A stretch of 64,000 nt of DNA from Bradyrhizobium lablabi (GTDB lineage Bacteria > Pseudomonadota > Alphaproteobacteria > Rhizobiales > Xanthobacteraceae): contig NZ_JAFCJK010000004.1 in the NCBI RefSeq assembly GCF_018131005.1, positions 310,001 through 374,000 of the forward strand, read 5' to 3'. Of the stretch, positions 42,561 to 51,625 are shown piece after piece (the first letter of the stretch is position 1; each line of letters starts with the position of its first letter). The notes below the pieces were generated by a model. That model saw only the letters and a list, made by a program, of their open reading frames with translations. It searched no databases and was not told where the DNA came from. The position numbers were made by a program, and so were the translations under genes.

Positions 42561-44252
42561 CTACTGACCTGGGCGATTCTTGATCATCTCCTCGATCTTC
42601 TTCTTCACCGATTCGAGATTGAAGGAGGCCGGGTCCTGCATCGGCGGGTAGTCGATTGCAGTCAACGCCAGCTTCCCGACATACTGCTGAACCAAGACGA
42701 AACGCCAGAACTCGCGGGCGAAGAAGTCATTGGTGTAGCCAGGGGCGCTAGTATTCCAGGACTCGCCACGAAGATTAGGCGTGCGCTCGAACGGGTCCTG
42801 ACGAATGTTGACCATCGACGGCATGTCGGTGGTGATCTTTTCGCCGGGCCAGCCCCAGGGCTGTGCAAAGAACGTGAACTTGAAATTGTCGATGCGGACC
42901 GCGCCCAGCGTTGCGCCACCGAAGTAGAAAATCTCCTGGCGTTTGGACGGGCCCTTGCCGGTGAGCAGATCGATCTGGTTGTAGCCGTCAAGGTGGTTCT
43001 TGTAGGTGCGGTCACCAAGCTTCACGCCCTTGAGCAACTGCTCGGTGATATTCGAGTTGCCCGCCGCCGCCATGAGTGTGGGCAACCAGTCCAGCCCGGA
43101 GAAGATTTCGTTCTGGACCGTTCCCGGCCTGATCCTGCCGGGCCAGCGGATGATGCACGGCACCCGGAAGCCGCCCTCGCCGACGGTGCCCTTGGTGTTC
43201 TTGAACGGCGTCATGCCGCCGTCCGGCCAGGTGAATACCTCGGCGCCGTTGTCGGTGGTGAAGATGACGATGGTGTTGTTGGCTTCGCCCATGTCGTCGA
43301 GCTTCTTCATCAACGCGCCGACGCTGTCATCGAGCTGCGCCATGCCAGCCTCCTCGAGACCGTAGTTGGTCTCGCTGTTCTGCATCGCGCTGTATTTCTT
43401 CGAGAGGAAGGTCCACACATGCATGCGCGTGGTGTTGTGCCAGACGAAGAACGGCTTGCCCTCCCGTTTGGCCTTGTCCATGAAGTCGCTGGAAGCCTTC
43501 ACCAGCACTTCGTCGAAGGTGGTCATGTCGTACTTCGCCTTCAGGAACGGCAAGTCGTGCATGTTCGGCACGTTCGACATATCGGGGAACGGCGGCAGCG
43601 GGCCTTCATCGACGATCCTCTGCTTGCCGACCTTGCCCCAGCGGGGCATCTCGGTCTGATCATCGGTGTCGGTCGCATAGCTGTGGATCAGGCTGCGCGG
43701 ACCGAATTTGTTGTAGTAGTCGAGGTTCGACGGAAACGAGTACCAGTAGGGATCGGACATCGCGTCGAGATGGTAGAGATATCCGAAAAACTCGTCGAAG
43801 CCGTGCAGGGTCGGCAGGTACTTGTTGAGGTCGCCGAGATGGTTCTTGCCGAACTGCCCGGTGGCGTAACCCTGCGCCTTCAGCGCGGTAGCGAGCGTCA
43901 CCGCCTCGGCAGGTATCCCGACATCAGCGCCGGCCTGGCCGACCGTCGTCAGCCCGGTGCGTATCGGCAGCTCACCGGTAATGAAGTTCGCGCGGCCTGC
44001 CGTGCAGCTCGCTTCGGCATAATAGTCCGTGAACATCATGCCTTCAGATGCCAGCCTGTCCAGGTTCGGCGTCTTTCCCGACATCATTCCGCGATGGTAG
44101 GCGCCGATGTTGAACCAGCCGACGTCGTCGCCCATGATGACGAGTATGTTGGGCGGCCGTTGTTGTTGCTGAGCCACCGCGGGCAAATTGGCGAAGGTTA
44201 AAGTGGTGGATAGTGCGACTGCGCTTGTCCAGATAAGGTTACGGATACTCAT
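42561..44252 (-). CDS. Periplasmic arylsulfatase
   Basis: 563 residues with a signal peptide (cleavage after 'LPAVAQ'). Metal ligands in 'ILVIMGDDVGW' (Asp42, Asp43) and the core 'KTPNLDRLASEGMMFTDYYA'. The formylglycine motif is C83-T-A-G-R87 instead of the classical C-x-P-x-R; C-x-A-x-R is a tolerated variant in some sulfatases. 'GQFGKNHLGD' and 'VIFTTDNGAEVFTWPDGG' follow in the expected order. It hydrolyses sulfate esters outside the cytoplasm and yields sulfate. It is divergent from an M23 peptidase gene; a FixK-type box lies between the two starts. Confidence 0.92.
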   Translation of the reverse strand: MSIRNLIWTSAVALSTTLTFANLPAVAQQQQRPPNILVIMGDDVGWFNIGAYHRGMMSGKTPNLDRLASEGMMFTDYYAEASCTAGRANFITGELPIRTGLTTVGQAGADVGIPAEAVTLATALKAQGYATGQFGKNHLGDLNKYLPTLHGFDEFFGYLYHLDAMSDPYWYSFPSNLDYYNKFGPRSLIHSYATDTDDQTEMPRWGKVGKQRIVDEGPLPPFPDMSNVPNMHDLPFLKAKYDMTTFDEVLVKASSDFMDKAKREGKPFFVWHNTTRMHVWTFLSKKYSAMQNSETNYGLEEAGMAQLDDSVGALMKKLDDMGEANNTIVIFTTDNGAEVFTWPDGGMTPFKNTKGTVGEGGFRVPCIIRWPGRIRPGTVQNEIFSGLDWLPTLMAAAGNSNITEQLLKGVKLGDRTYKNHLDGYNQIDLLTGKGPSKRQEIFYFGGATLGAVRIDNFKFTFFAQPWGWPGEKITTDMPSMVNIRQDPFERTPNLRGESWNTSAPGYTNDFFAREFWRFVLVQQYVGKLALTAIDYPPMQDPASFNLESVKKKIEEMIKNRPGQ

Positions 44253-44437
44253 GGTGTTTTCTCCGAATGATTTCGGACTGCTTATGCAGTGAGAGGACCC
44301 AAAGTGCTTTCAGGCTATGAACGCGGGGAGCCATGCAACAACATGTTTCCATGCCCCGCATGGAGCTTACGGGGCTTCGCCAGGTAGGGTGGCAATTTGC
44401 CACCTCGGAAGTTAAGGGGTGATCGGTTGTCTCACCT

Positions 44438-44451
44438 TTGATCTAGATCAA
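44438..44451. promoter_or_regulatory. FixK/FNR box (perfect), arylsulfatase/M23 divergent region
   Basis: TTGATCTAGATCAA matches TTGAT-N4-ATCAA exactly and is a 14-bp palindrome. It lies 45 bp before the M23 peptidase start and 186 bp before the arylsulfatase start. A FixK-like regulator is encoded at 52921. Confidence 0.7.
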
Positions 44452-44495
44452 TGCAATCCACCAAGCCTGTGGGGCAGTGCGGCCAGGAGTGACAG

Positions 44496-45632
44496 ATGCG
44501 CATCGGCTTCATGGTCGTCGCTATCTTCGCCCTCGGGTCAGGCGCGTTGGCCGAGAATTACGGACGGCCGACCGCAATCCTGGTCAGTCCGATTCACGAG
44601 GCCCAGATTGTCCGCGGCGACGACGGCAAGGACCACGTGGAATACGAACTTCTGGTCGTCAATGTGTTCTCCGAACCGGTGACGCTGTCGAGCGTTACCG
44701 TCCTCGATCCCGCCGGAAAGGAACTGATGCGGATCGAGGGGCGCACCCTTGCTGCCGCGACCCAGACTCTCTTCGCGAAGACAGCGACACCGGTCGTTCC
44801 CGCATCCGGCGCCGTCTCGGTTGACGTCGATCTGATGCTGCCGCCGGACACCGCGCAGGAGCGGGTCACGCACCAGATCGCTTACACCCTCCAGGCTGGC
44901 TCGGAGCTTGCTTCGATGGTCGACAACCTCAAGGTTGACGCACCAGAAGTCGCCATCAACCGCCGGCCAGCCATCGTGATCAGGCCACCCATCAAGGGGA
45001 ACGGCTGGCTGGCGACCACGGCCTGCTGCAAGCCCAACGTCCACAGGGACGAGCGGATCGCGATAGACGGCGTCCGCATCGAGACGGGAGAAACCTTCGC
45101 GGTCGACTGGGCCAGAGTCAAGAACGACAGACTCTTCGACAGCGACGGCAAGAGGGTCGAACACTACTACGGCTTCGGCGAGGACGTCCTCGCCGTTGCC
45201 GATGGGACCGTGGTCTCGATCCACGACGGCATGCCCGATCAGACGCCGTTCGTCTTGATGGTCCCCAAGTCGAAGTCAGACTATGGCGGCAATAACTTGA
45301 CTCTCGAAATCGCTCCGAATGTCTTCGCCTGGTACGCGCATTTGCGCCAGGGCAGCCTCACGGTGAAGGTGGGTGATGCGGTGATGGCGGGGGCGCCCAT
45401 CGCGAAACTAGGGAACAGCGGCCCCTCCGAAGGGCCCCACCTGCATTTCGGTCTTCTCGACAAGCCGGACGCTATCGCCGGACGGAGCCTGCCTTTCGTC
45501 TTTGACAGCTTCACCCTGGTCGGCACGATCGATTTCGACGCATCGAAGGGGGACCGACTGGCGATCACGCCGGATACGCGGCAAGTTCGGTTCGCGTATC
45601 CTCTCTACGGCGGCATCCAAAACTATCCGTAG
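44496..45632 (+). CDS. Secreted M23-family metallopeptidase
   Basis: 378 residues. Signal peptide with cleavage after 'GSGALA' (residue ~19). An Ig-like N-terminal domain (about 25-130) is followed by the lysostaphin-type domain: 'GFGEDVLAVADGTVVSIHDG', 'NNLTLEIAPNVFAWYAHLRQ', 'VKVGDAVMAGAPIAKLGNSG' and the zinc motif 'GPHLHFGLL'. The upstream ligand (His of 'NVHRDERIAID' plus an Asp) is less clear. Such enzymes cut peptide cross-links in peptidoglycan or activate amidases. ATG preceded by a weak site; the FixK-type box 45 bp upstream suggests oxygen-linked control. Confidence 0.88.
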   Translation: MRIGFMVVAIFALGSGALAENYGRPTAILVSPIHEAQIVRGDDGKDHVEYELLVVNVFSEPVTLSSVTVLDPAGKELMRIEGRTLAAATQTLFAKTATPVVPASGAVSVDVDLMLPPDTAQERVTHQIAYTLQAGSELASMVDNLKVDAPEVAINRRPAIVIRPPIKGNGWLATTACCKPNVHRDERIAIDGVRIETGETFAVDWARVKNDRLFDSDGKRVEHYYGFGEDVLAVADGTVVSIHDGMPDQTPFVLMVPKSKSDYGGNNLTLEIAPNVFAWYAHLRQGSLTVKVGDAVMAGAPIAKLGNSGPSEGPHLHFGLLDKPDAIAGRSLPFVFDSFTLVGTIDFDASKGDRLAITPDTRQVRFAYPLYGGIQNYP

Positions 45633-45942
45633 TGCGCTACCATCGATCAGTCTGGTCCAGGATTGGCCGCGAGGACTCGGCGCCATAAGCAGACTCGTGT
45701 CGGGTGAGGCAAACCGGCGAGCCCTTCTCGCGTGATGGGAAAAGCGCTCGGCTATACGAAACGGCAGGAACGCAACTAGCAGGCGTGGTGCCAAAGACAC
45801 AGTCTTCCAGGAAAGAGTTGGGCGACCGGGCAGCCTGGCGATTTTGCGTAGACGAAGGGTGGTGCCGGGTTATCGTTATCGCAGACTAGTGCCTCCGCAT
45901 ACGAACTCTCGGCAAGGGCCATGGGGCCAAGAGGGGTGGCAG
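45633..45942. other. Intergenic stretch, no gene seen
   Basis: 310 bp between the M23 peptidase and the outer-membrane protein. Short frames here (for example 45704-45889) have no ribosome-binding site. The part 'gcaaaccggcgagccc' to 'gtgatgggaaaagcgctc' has the look of a decayed dispersed repeat. The promoter of the downstream gene must be in the last 100 bp. Confidence 0.4.
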
Positions 45943-47022
45943 ATGCGATCCGGCTTGGGATCTCGTTTTTTTTGGCAATATTCCTGTTTGCGCGTTGGGG
46001 CGGTGGCTGCGCTATTGGCGCTTTCCGCTCAAATGGCTCGCGCCGATGAAGGTGGCGTCAGCTTTTGGATACCTGGATTCTTCGGCAGCCTTGCCGCTAC
46101 GCCTACGCAGCCGGGGTGGTCCTTAACCTCGATTTATTATCACACCTCGGTTTCCGCCGGCGGCGACGTGGCGCGGGCACGCGAGATCACGATCGGTCGT
46201 ATCCCCGCGAATTTGAACGTCAACTTGAGCGCCAACGTCAATGCAAATGTGGATCTCGGCATAATGGGCGGGACCTACACTTTTGCGACACCGGTGCTGG
46301 GCGCGCAGGCTTCCGCCACCCTGCTCGGAATCTACGGCTCCAACTCCACGTCGCTGGCGGGATCGCTCACGGGGACGTTGACGACGCCGGGAGGCTCGAT
46401 CCCCTTCTCGCGCTTCGACAGCATCGACAGCTCGCTCATTGCGTTTGGCGACCTGATCCCGATTTTCCAGCTGAAATGGAATGCCGGTGTCAACAACTTC
46501 ATGACCTACATCACGGGCGACATGCCGGCCGGCGCCTATCAGTCGACCCGCCTTGCGAATTTGGGGATCGGGCACTGGGCGATCGACGCGGGCGGCGGCT
46601 ACACCTATTTCGACCCGGCGACCGGGCACGAGGCTTCGGCGGTGCTCGGATTCACATACAACTTTATAAACCCTGCCACCCAATACCAGAGTGGTGTCGA
46701 CATGCACCTCGACTGGGGCGTGTCGCAGTTCCTGACCAAGCAGTGGCAGATTGGTCTCGTGGGTTACCTTTATCAGGAGATCGGCTGCGACAGCGGCTCT
46801 GGCGATCGCGTCGGCTGCTTCCAGTCGCGGGTGGCCAGCGTCGGACCGCAGATCGGCTACATTTTCCCGGTCGGGGACATGCAGGGATATCTGAACCTCA
46901 AGGCCTACGGCGAATTCGCCAATGAAAATCGGCCGGCGGGCTGGAACGTCTGGTTGACATTCAATCTTTCGCCCGCGGCGTCCACGCCGCCGACATCCTC
47001 AAGGCCGAGGTTCACGAAATAG
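45943..47022 (+). CDS. Outer-membrane beta-barrel protein, MetA-pathway phenol-degradation transporter family
   Basis: 359 residues from the ATG at 45943 (GAGGGG upstream). Signal peptide (cleavage after 'AQMARA'), then 'GGVSFWIPGFFGSLAATPTQ', a typical opening of the MetA/SphA-like outer-membrane family (PF13557), many alternating beta strands rich in Gly/Tyr, and a C-terminal strand 'GWNVWLTFNLSP'. A Pro/Ser/Thr-rich tail follows. The family imports aromatic or other hydrophobic substrates; its specific solute here is unknown. Confidence 0.85.
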   Translation: MRSGLGSRFFWQYSCLRVGAVAALLALSAQMARADEGGVSFWIPGFFGSLAATPTQPGWSLTSIYYHTSVSAGGDVARAREITIGRIPANLNVNLSANVNANVDLGIMGGTYTFATPVLGAQASATLLGIYGSNSTSLAGSLTGTLTTPGGSIPFSRFDSIDSSLIAFGDLIPIFQLKWNAGVNNFMTYITGDMPAGAYQSTRLANLGIGHWAIDAGGGYTYFDPATGHEASAVLGFTYNFINPATQYQSGVDMHLDWGVSQFLTKQWQIGLVGYLYQEIGCDSGSGDRVGCFQSRVASVGPQIGYIFPVGDMQGYLNLKAYGEFANENRPAGWNVWLTFNLSPAASTPPTSSRPRFTK

Positions 47023-47152
47023 ACGCATCGGTGTCAATGTCGCTCTTATTGTTGAGGGAGGTCCTGAAGAATTCAATTCTTGGAAGCATTGCCCTGATTT
47101 CCAATCCGTGTGATGGCGACCGTGCATGCCCCGGATGTGAGAGAGCTGCCGC

Positions 47153-48925
47153 TCAGTCGGGTAGCCCCGCCTGTTGCAGGCCATCGGCGAACAAGGCGAG
47201 ATCGTTCGGCCGGCGGATGGGAAGCCAATCCGAAAGATTGCAAAGGCGCAGCGTGGGGTCGAGCTGGCGCAAATGATTCATCGCTCGCCGCGCCTTGTCC
47301 TGGCGCCCTGCGAGCGCATGGCTCGCGGCGAGGATACCGACGACCATCAGGAAGCTCGGCAAGCGTCTGAATGCGTTCTCCGCCAACGAAGACGCAGTAT
47401 CAAAACGTCCCGCAAATAGATGCGCCATCGCCATTCCCGCCTGCATTCGATACATCTCGGGGTCGAGAGGGCTCAAACGCATCGCGCGCTCGAAGTACTC
47501 TGTTGCGCCGTCGGGTTCGCCGTTCCAAACTCTCAGGAAGCCGCCGAGGAACCAGCCAGACGCGAGATTTGGATTGAGCACGAGCGCCCTGTCGGTCAGG
47601 CCGATGCATCCGTCGAGATCGCCAGCGAGGTGGCCGAGCGCATGGCCGCTTCGCGTAAGCGCGACGGCATCGTCTTCGCCCAGCTCGATGGCCCGACGGG
47701 CCAATCGGGCTCCCTCGGCGATCTCCCGCGCTCGATCAGTCATCCAACCGTTGACCTTGCGCCAGAAATGGCACCACGCCGCCATTGCGTGGGCTGACGC
47801 GAAATCCGGATCAACCTGTAGCGCCTGATGGAATTGGCTCAGCGCCTCGTCAGTCGCATCCCTGGTTCCCCGATTCAAGTTCGCCCGTCCGCGGAGGTAG
47901 TAATCGTAGGCGTCGAGGCTGTCGGTCGGCTTGCGCCTTGCGCGCTCGATCTCGGCTTGCTCAATCTTCGGTGCGATCTCGCCTACGACGCGCGCCGTGA
48001 CCTGGTCCTGCAGATCGAAGACATCTTTAAGTCCGCCGTCGAAACGCTCTGCCCAGAGATGTGCTCCGGTCTGGGCATCGATGAGCTGCGCTGTTATGCG
48101 AATCCGGTTGGCCGCCTTGCGCACGCTCCCTTCGAGAACATAGCGCACGCCGAGGTCACGGCCTACCTGTTTCACGTCAACGGCCACGCCTTTGTAGACA
48201 AAGGACGAATTGCGGGCGATCACGAAGAGCTGGCGAAATCGCGACAATGCGGTGATGATGTCTTCGACTATCCCGTCGGCAAAGTATTCCTGTTCAGGAT
48301 CACCACTCATGTTCTGAAACGGGAGGACCGCAATCGACGGCTTGTCGGGCAGTGACAATCCGGGCGTGGCCGGTGTGGCAATTCCCTTTGCCGCGGCGGC
48401 ACCTCCGAACTGCAGCGAATAGATGCGCATCGGCTCGGCGATGTTCTTGAGCTTGGTCTCACCAAGGTCGCTGATTGCGAGATCGAGCCGCGATTTCACC
48501 TGCCGGTAGGCATCCTCCGAAAGACATATGGCTCCGGGTTGAGCAACGCCCTCAAGGCGTGCGGCGATATTGACGCCGTCCCCCATCAGGTCGCCGTCAC
48601 TTTCCTCGACAACATCACCGAGATGAATGCCGATGCGAAATACAATGCACCGCTCCGGCGGCACGCCGGCGTTGCGCTCAATCATTGAGCTCTGAATCTC
48701 GATGCCGCAACGAACGGCTTCGACGACGCTCCGGAATTCCACCAGGACTCCATCGCCGGTCCGCTTCACGGCGCGGCCCCTGTGGACGGCGATCGTCGGA
48801 TCAATCAGGTCGCTTCGCAGTGTGCGCAGCCGTGCCAAGGTTCGCTCCTCGTCGGCGCCAGTCAATCGACTGAACCCGACGACATCTGCGGCGAGTATCA
48901 CAGCAAGCTTTCTCGACTCAGTCAT
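47153..48925 (-). CDS. Class III adenylate/guanylate cyclase with TolB-like and TPR regions
   Basis: 590 residues; the ATG at 48925 is preferred because GAGG lies seven bases upstream (an ATG at 48931 is too close). Order: cyclase domain (about 1-170) with the metal Asp14 in 'ILAADVVGFSRL' and Asp58 in 'RTGDGVLVEF', 'FRIGIHLGDVVEESDGDLMG' and 'GVNIAARLEG'; then a TolB/FlgO-like domain starting 'PSIAVLPFQNMSGDPEQEYF'; then TPR repeats to the end. This cytoplasmic architecture is expanded in Bradyrhizobium. The TPR part probably tunes cyclase activity through protein partners. Convergent with the outer-membrane gene. Confidence 0.93.
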   Translation of the reverse strand: MTESRKLAVILAADVVGFSRLTGADEERTLARLRTLRSDLIDPTIAVHRGRAVKRTGDGVLVEFRSVVEAVRCGIEIQSSMIERNAGVPPERCIVFRIGIHLGDVVEESDGDLMGDGVNIAARLEGVAQPGAICLSEDAYRQVKSRLDLAISDLGETKLKNIAEPMRIYSLQFGGAAAAKGIATPATPGLSLPDKPSIAVLPFQNMSGDPEQEYFADGIVEDIITALSRFRQLFVIARNSSFVYKGVAVDVKQVGRDLGVRYVLEGSVRKAANRIRITAQLIDAQTGAHLWAERFDGGLKDVFDLQDQVTARVVGEIAPKIEQAEIERARRKPTDSLDAYDYYLRGRANLNRGTRDATDEALSQFHQALQVDPDFASAHAMAAWCHFWRKVNGWMTDRAREIAEGARLARRAIELGEDDAVALTRSGHALGHLAGDLDGCIGLTDRALVLNPNLASGWFLGGFLRVWNGEPDGATEYFERAMRLSPLDPEMYRMQAGMAMAHLFAGRFDTASSLAENAFRRLPSFLMVVGILAASHALAGRQDKARRAMNHLRQLDPTLRLCNLSDWLPIRRPNDLALFADGLQQAGLPD

Positions 48926-48950
48926 GCCCATGCCTCAGGGCTTGGAATAA

Positions 48951-49595
48951 GCCAATGCTCAGGGTTGCGCCCGATCGGTAAAAGACGGCGGACGGTCTAT
49001 GCACGTGGAGCGCAACCCGGCACGAACGGAATTGGCGACGCGCTCTCGCTGGCCGCGCTGCGACCTGCGGCTGCTGGTCGCTGCGTGATTGCAAGGGAGC
49101 TTCCGAAATTCATCCAGGCCATGGCTTGTCTCCGTCCGCTATTGGCGTGGGTACCACGATAATCTAGCGAACCAGGCCTGCAGCCGCGCCAGAGCGATTG
49201 ACGTACATACAGAGCGATTGCTGTTAACGAAAGCGTCGTCGCCAGTCGCTCGGGGTCTCGGCGGTCAACCGCCAACACCGGCTCGAGCAGTGAAGCCCGC
49301 GGCGAAGGCGGTCTGCGAGGCGGCAGTTCGCTCCAGAAGATCGCCAGGAGCGGCCAAGTCGGCTTCGCCTGCAATGCGCGCGAGCGTGGTGTGCGGAAGG
49401 TAGAGCTGAATGACATTCAAAGGCTGGTGAATATTTGTAAAAATGAGAAGCCGCACCCTTCAAGGGTCCTGCGCGAGATTGATCTATATCAAGCCTTGCT
49501 CTTGTAGGCGGCAAACACTGGGTGGCGGATAGTCATCCGTCTGTCGCCAACATGACGCGCCCGGCAGGCCGCGCCGACCCGAATGCGAGAACGGA
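48951..49595. other. Intergenic stretch with a possible decayed gene and a FixK box
   Basis: 645 bp without an intact gene. On the minus strand near 49456-49265 a fragment ('YLPHTTLARIAG') has a 2H-phosphoesterase-like H-x-T motif, but frame continuity is lost soon after. The FixK-type box at 49479-49492 lies in the last part. Other open frames are shadows. Confidence 0.45.
49479..49492. promoter_or_regulatory. FixK/FNR box (perfect) upstream of the binding protein/L,D-transpeptidase operon
   Basis: TTGATCTATATCAA matches TTGAT-N4-ATCAA exactly. It lies 104 bp before the start of the gene at 49596, a workable distance for class I or II activation depending on the transcription start. Confidence 0.7.
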
Positions 49596-50630
49596 ATGCC
49601 AGATTGCACAAGGCGCCCCTTCGTCCTCATGGCGGCAATGCTGCTTGTTTTGATCGCGGTGGACAGCCCGCCGGTCCGCGCGCAGACGCTGAACGCCGTC
49701 AAGGAGCGCGGCACGCTCAATTGCGGCGTCGGGCAGGGATTGCTGGGCTTTTCGAGCCAAGACGACGGAGGCAACTGGAACGGCCTTGATGTCGATATCT
49801 GCCGTGCAGTCGCGGCCGCAATATTTGGCGATCCCTCCAAGGTGACATTCCTGCCGCTCGACGCCTCGACCCGCTTCGATGCGCTGCGATCAAGCAGGAT
49901 CGACGTATTGTCGCGCAACTCGACCTGGACCATGTCGCGAGAGACCTCGCTTGGCCTGATGTTTACCGGCGTCGCCTATTATGACGGCCAAGGCTTTCTG
50001 CTGCGCCGGGAGGCGGGAATCGATACGGCCCTGCAGCTTGGCGGAAAGACGGTGTGCACCCAGACCGGAACGACCAGTGAGCTCAATCTGGCGGACTACT
50101 TCGGAGCCCACGACATGCCGCTGAATGTTCTGACATTCGGCACTGCTGAAGAGAGCCGCAAGGCTTATGAGGAACGCAGGTGCGAGGTGCTGACGAGCGA
50201 CGTTTCCCAGCTCTATGCGGAGCGTCTCAAGCTCGCGGCGCCTGACAGCCATATCATCCTGCCGGAGGTCATCTCCAAGGAGCCGCTAGGGCCGGCGGTA
50301 CGACAGGGCGACGATCAGTGGTTCAATCTGGTGAAATGGACGCTCTACTCGCTGATCAATGCCGAGGAACTCGGCGTCAAGTCGGCGACAATCGGCGACG
50401 CGCCGAAATCCGCCAATCCCGACATCCGGCGCCTGGCCGGAGCCGAAGGTGAATTCGGTCAGCAACTGGGCCTCGAGAAGGATTGGGCCGCGCGCGCGGT
50501 GCGGGCCGTCGGCAACTACGGCGAAATCTATGAGAGAAACGTCGGAACGCAGTCGCGCCTGAGCATCCCGCGCGGACTTAACGCGCTGTGGACGCGAGGC
50601 GGGATCCAGTACGCGCCTCCTGTCAGGTAG
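49596..50630 (+). CDS. AapJ/BztA-like amino acid substrate-binding protein (orphan)
   Basis: 344 residues, signal peptide with cleavage after 'PPVRAQ' (about residue 29). The mature protein has the general L-amino-acid binding pattern: 'LNAVKERGTLNCGVGQGLLG', 'WNGLDVDICRAVAAAIFGDP', 'LDASTRFDALRSSRIDVLSR', 'TVCTQTGTTSELNLADYF' and 'ERRCEVLTSD'. No permease or ATPase gene is adjacent; instead an L,D-transpeptidase starts nine bases downstream. It may feed a distant AapQMP system or act as a periplasmic sensor of (D-)amino acids released from peptidoglycan. Confidence 0.9.
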   Translation: MPDCTRRPFVLMAAMLLVLIAVDSPPVRAQTLNAVKERGTLNCGVGQGLLGFSSQDDGGNWNGLDVDICRAVAAAIFGDPSKVTFLPLDASTRFDALRSSRIDVLSRNSTWTMSRETSLGLMFTGVAYYDGQGFLLRREAGIDTALQLGGKTVCTQTGTTSELNLADYFGAHDMPLNVLTFGTAEESRKAYEERRCEVLTSDVSQLYAERLKLAAPDSHIILPEVISKEPLGPAVRQGDDQWFNLVKWTLYSLINAEELGVKSATIGDAPKSANPDIRRLAGAEGEFGQQLGLEKDWAARAVRAVGNYGEIYERNVGTQSRLSIPRGLNALWTRGGIQYAPPVR

Positions 50631-50639
50631 GGGCGACCC

Positions 50640-51524
50640 ATGAACGTGGACTACTACTCGCTGTTGACCAAGGCCGTGGCAGGCAAGGATACAGTGGCGC
50701 GCGACCAGATCTACAGGGACGCCTACGATCTCATCAGGAGATCATCCCTTTCGCACGAGGCCGCATCGTCTCACGCTGCCGCGCTCGAAGACGCCGTCCG
50801 GCGGATCGAGGACGAGTTCGCCGCCGCCGACGTCAAATCGGCGGCTGACATTAACCGCGTCCTGTCGGAGGACAAAAAATGGAGGCCGCTGGTCATCGCC
50901 GCTTCCGCGGTGATTGCCATTCTCGCCCTGTCTGGCCTGATTTACGGATATGTCGCAAGCAAGGGCCCCACCGGCAGCCGCGTGTCGGCATCAGCGTCAA
51001 AGGCAGCGCGCGGACCAGACGACGCCGTCGCGGCAGATCTGAAGCCCGGAGTCGATGGCGGCTCTACGGGCGAAAAATTGCCCTTCGCGTATCAGCGTCA
51101 GGTGGTGTTTTATCGTACCACCATTGTCCCCGGATCGATCGTGGTCGATCGCGAAAACCGCTTTCTCTACCTGATCGATTCGAACAATTCGGCGCGTCGC
51201 TACGGCATCGGGGTCGCGCCGGAGTGCCTGAAGGGCGGCAGCTTCTTCCGCATCACCAACAAGCTCGAGTGGCCCGACTGGAAGACTCCCGGGGTGAGCA
51301 TGACGGCCGCGGACACATTGCTTCCATCGACCGGCCGCCCTGGCAGCCCGCTGGGCGCTCGCGCGCTGCTGCTCGACAAGCCCGGCTTACTTATACACGG
51401 CACGAATTCGCCGACAACAATCGGCCATCTCGTCGCCTCCGGCTGCATCCGCCTGGTGAACGATGACGTCGAGGATCTGTACCGACGCGTTTCCCTGGAT
51501 ACGCGAGTCGTGTTCGTGAGCTAG
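50640..51524 (+). CDS. Membrane-anchored L,D-transpeptidase (YkuD domain)
   Basis: 294 residues. An N-terminal ~80-residue helical cytoplasmic part precedes one membrane helix (about 83-105), a Ser/Ala/Asp linker and the YkuD catalytic domain (about 150-294) with His253 in 'LLIHGTNSP', Cys269 and Arg271 in 'ASGCIRLVND'. The conserved 'G.P..P.GARAL' region is present. It forms 3-3 cross-links in peptidoglycan or attaches proteins to it. The N-terminal cytoplasmic domain is unusual for the family and may sense or bind a partner. Same operon as the binding protein upstream. Confidence 0.92.
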   Translation: MNVDYYSLLTKAVAGKDTVARDQIYRDAYDLIRRSSLSHEAASSHAAALEDAVRRIEDEFAAADVKSAADINRVLSEDKKWRPLVIAASAVIAILALSGLIYGYVASKGPTGSRVSASASKAARGPDDAVAADLKPGVDGGSTGEKLPFAYQRQVVFYRTTIVPGSIVVDRENRFLYLIDSNNSARRYGIGVAPECLKGGSFFRITNKLEWPDWKTPGVSMTAADTLLPSTGRPGSPLGARALLLDKPGLLIHGTNSPTTIGHLVASGCIRLVNDDVEDLYRRVSLDTRVVFVS

Positions 51525-51559
51525 CCGTCGGTATCCTCCGTTCGCGCAGGCAGGGAATG

Positions 51560-51573
51560 TTGATCCATGTCAA
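51560..51573. promoter_or_regulatory. FixK/FNR box (one change in inner arm) upstream of the DUF2092 operon
   Basis: TTGATCCATGTCAA keeps the outer TTGA-N6-TCAA exactly. It lies 53 bp before the DUF2092 start, close to the spacing of the first box to the M23 gene. Confidence 0.6.
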
Positions 51574-51625
51574 GCCTCAATGACGTGGCGCATCTAGATT
51601 GCTCGCGTGCCCATGGAGGATCGAC

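Noticed and set aside
48997..49416. 139-residue minus-strand open frame
   Set aside because: No ribosome-binding site, composition of a shadow frame, and the protein-like fragment in this area is in another frame.
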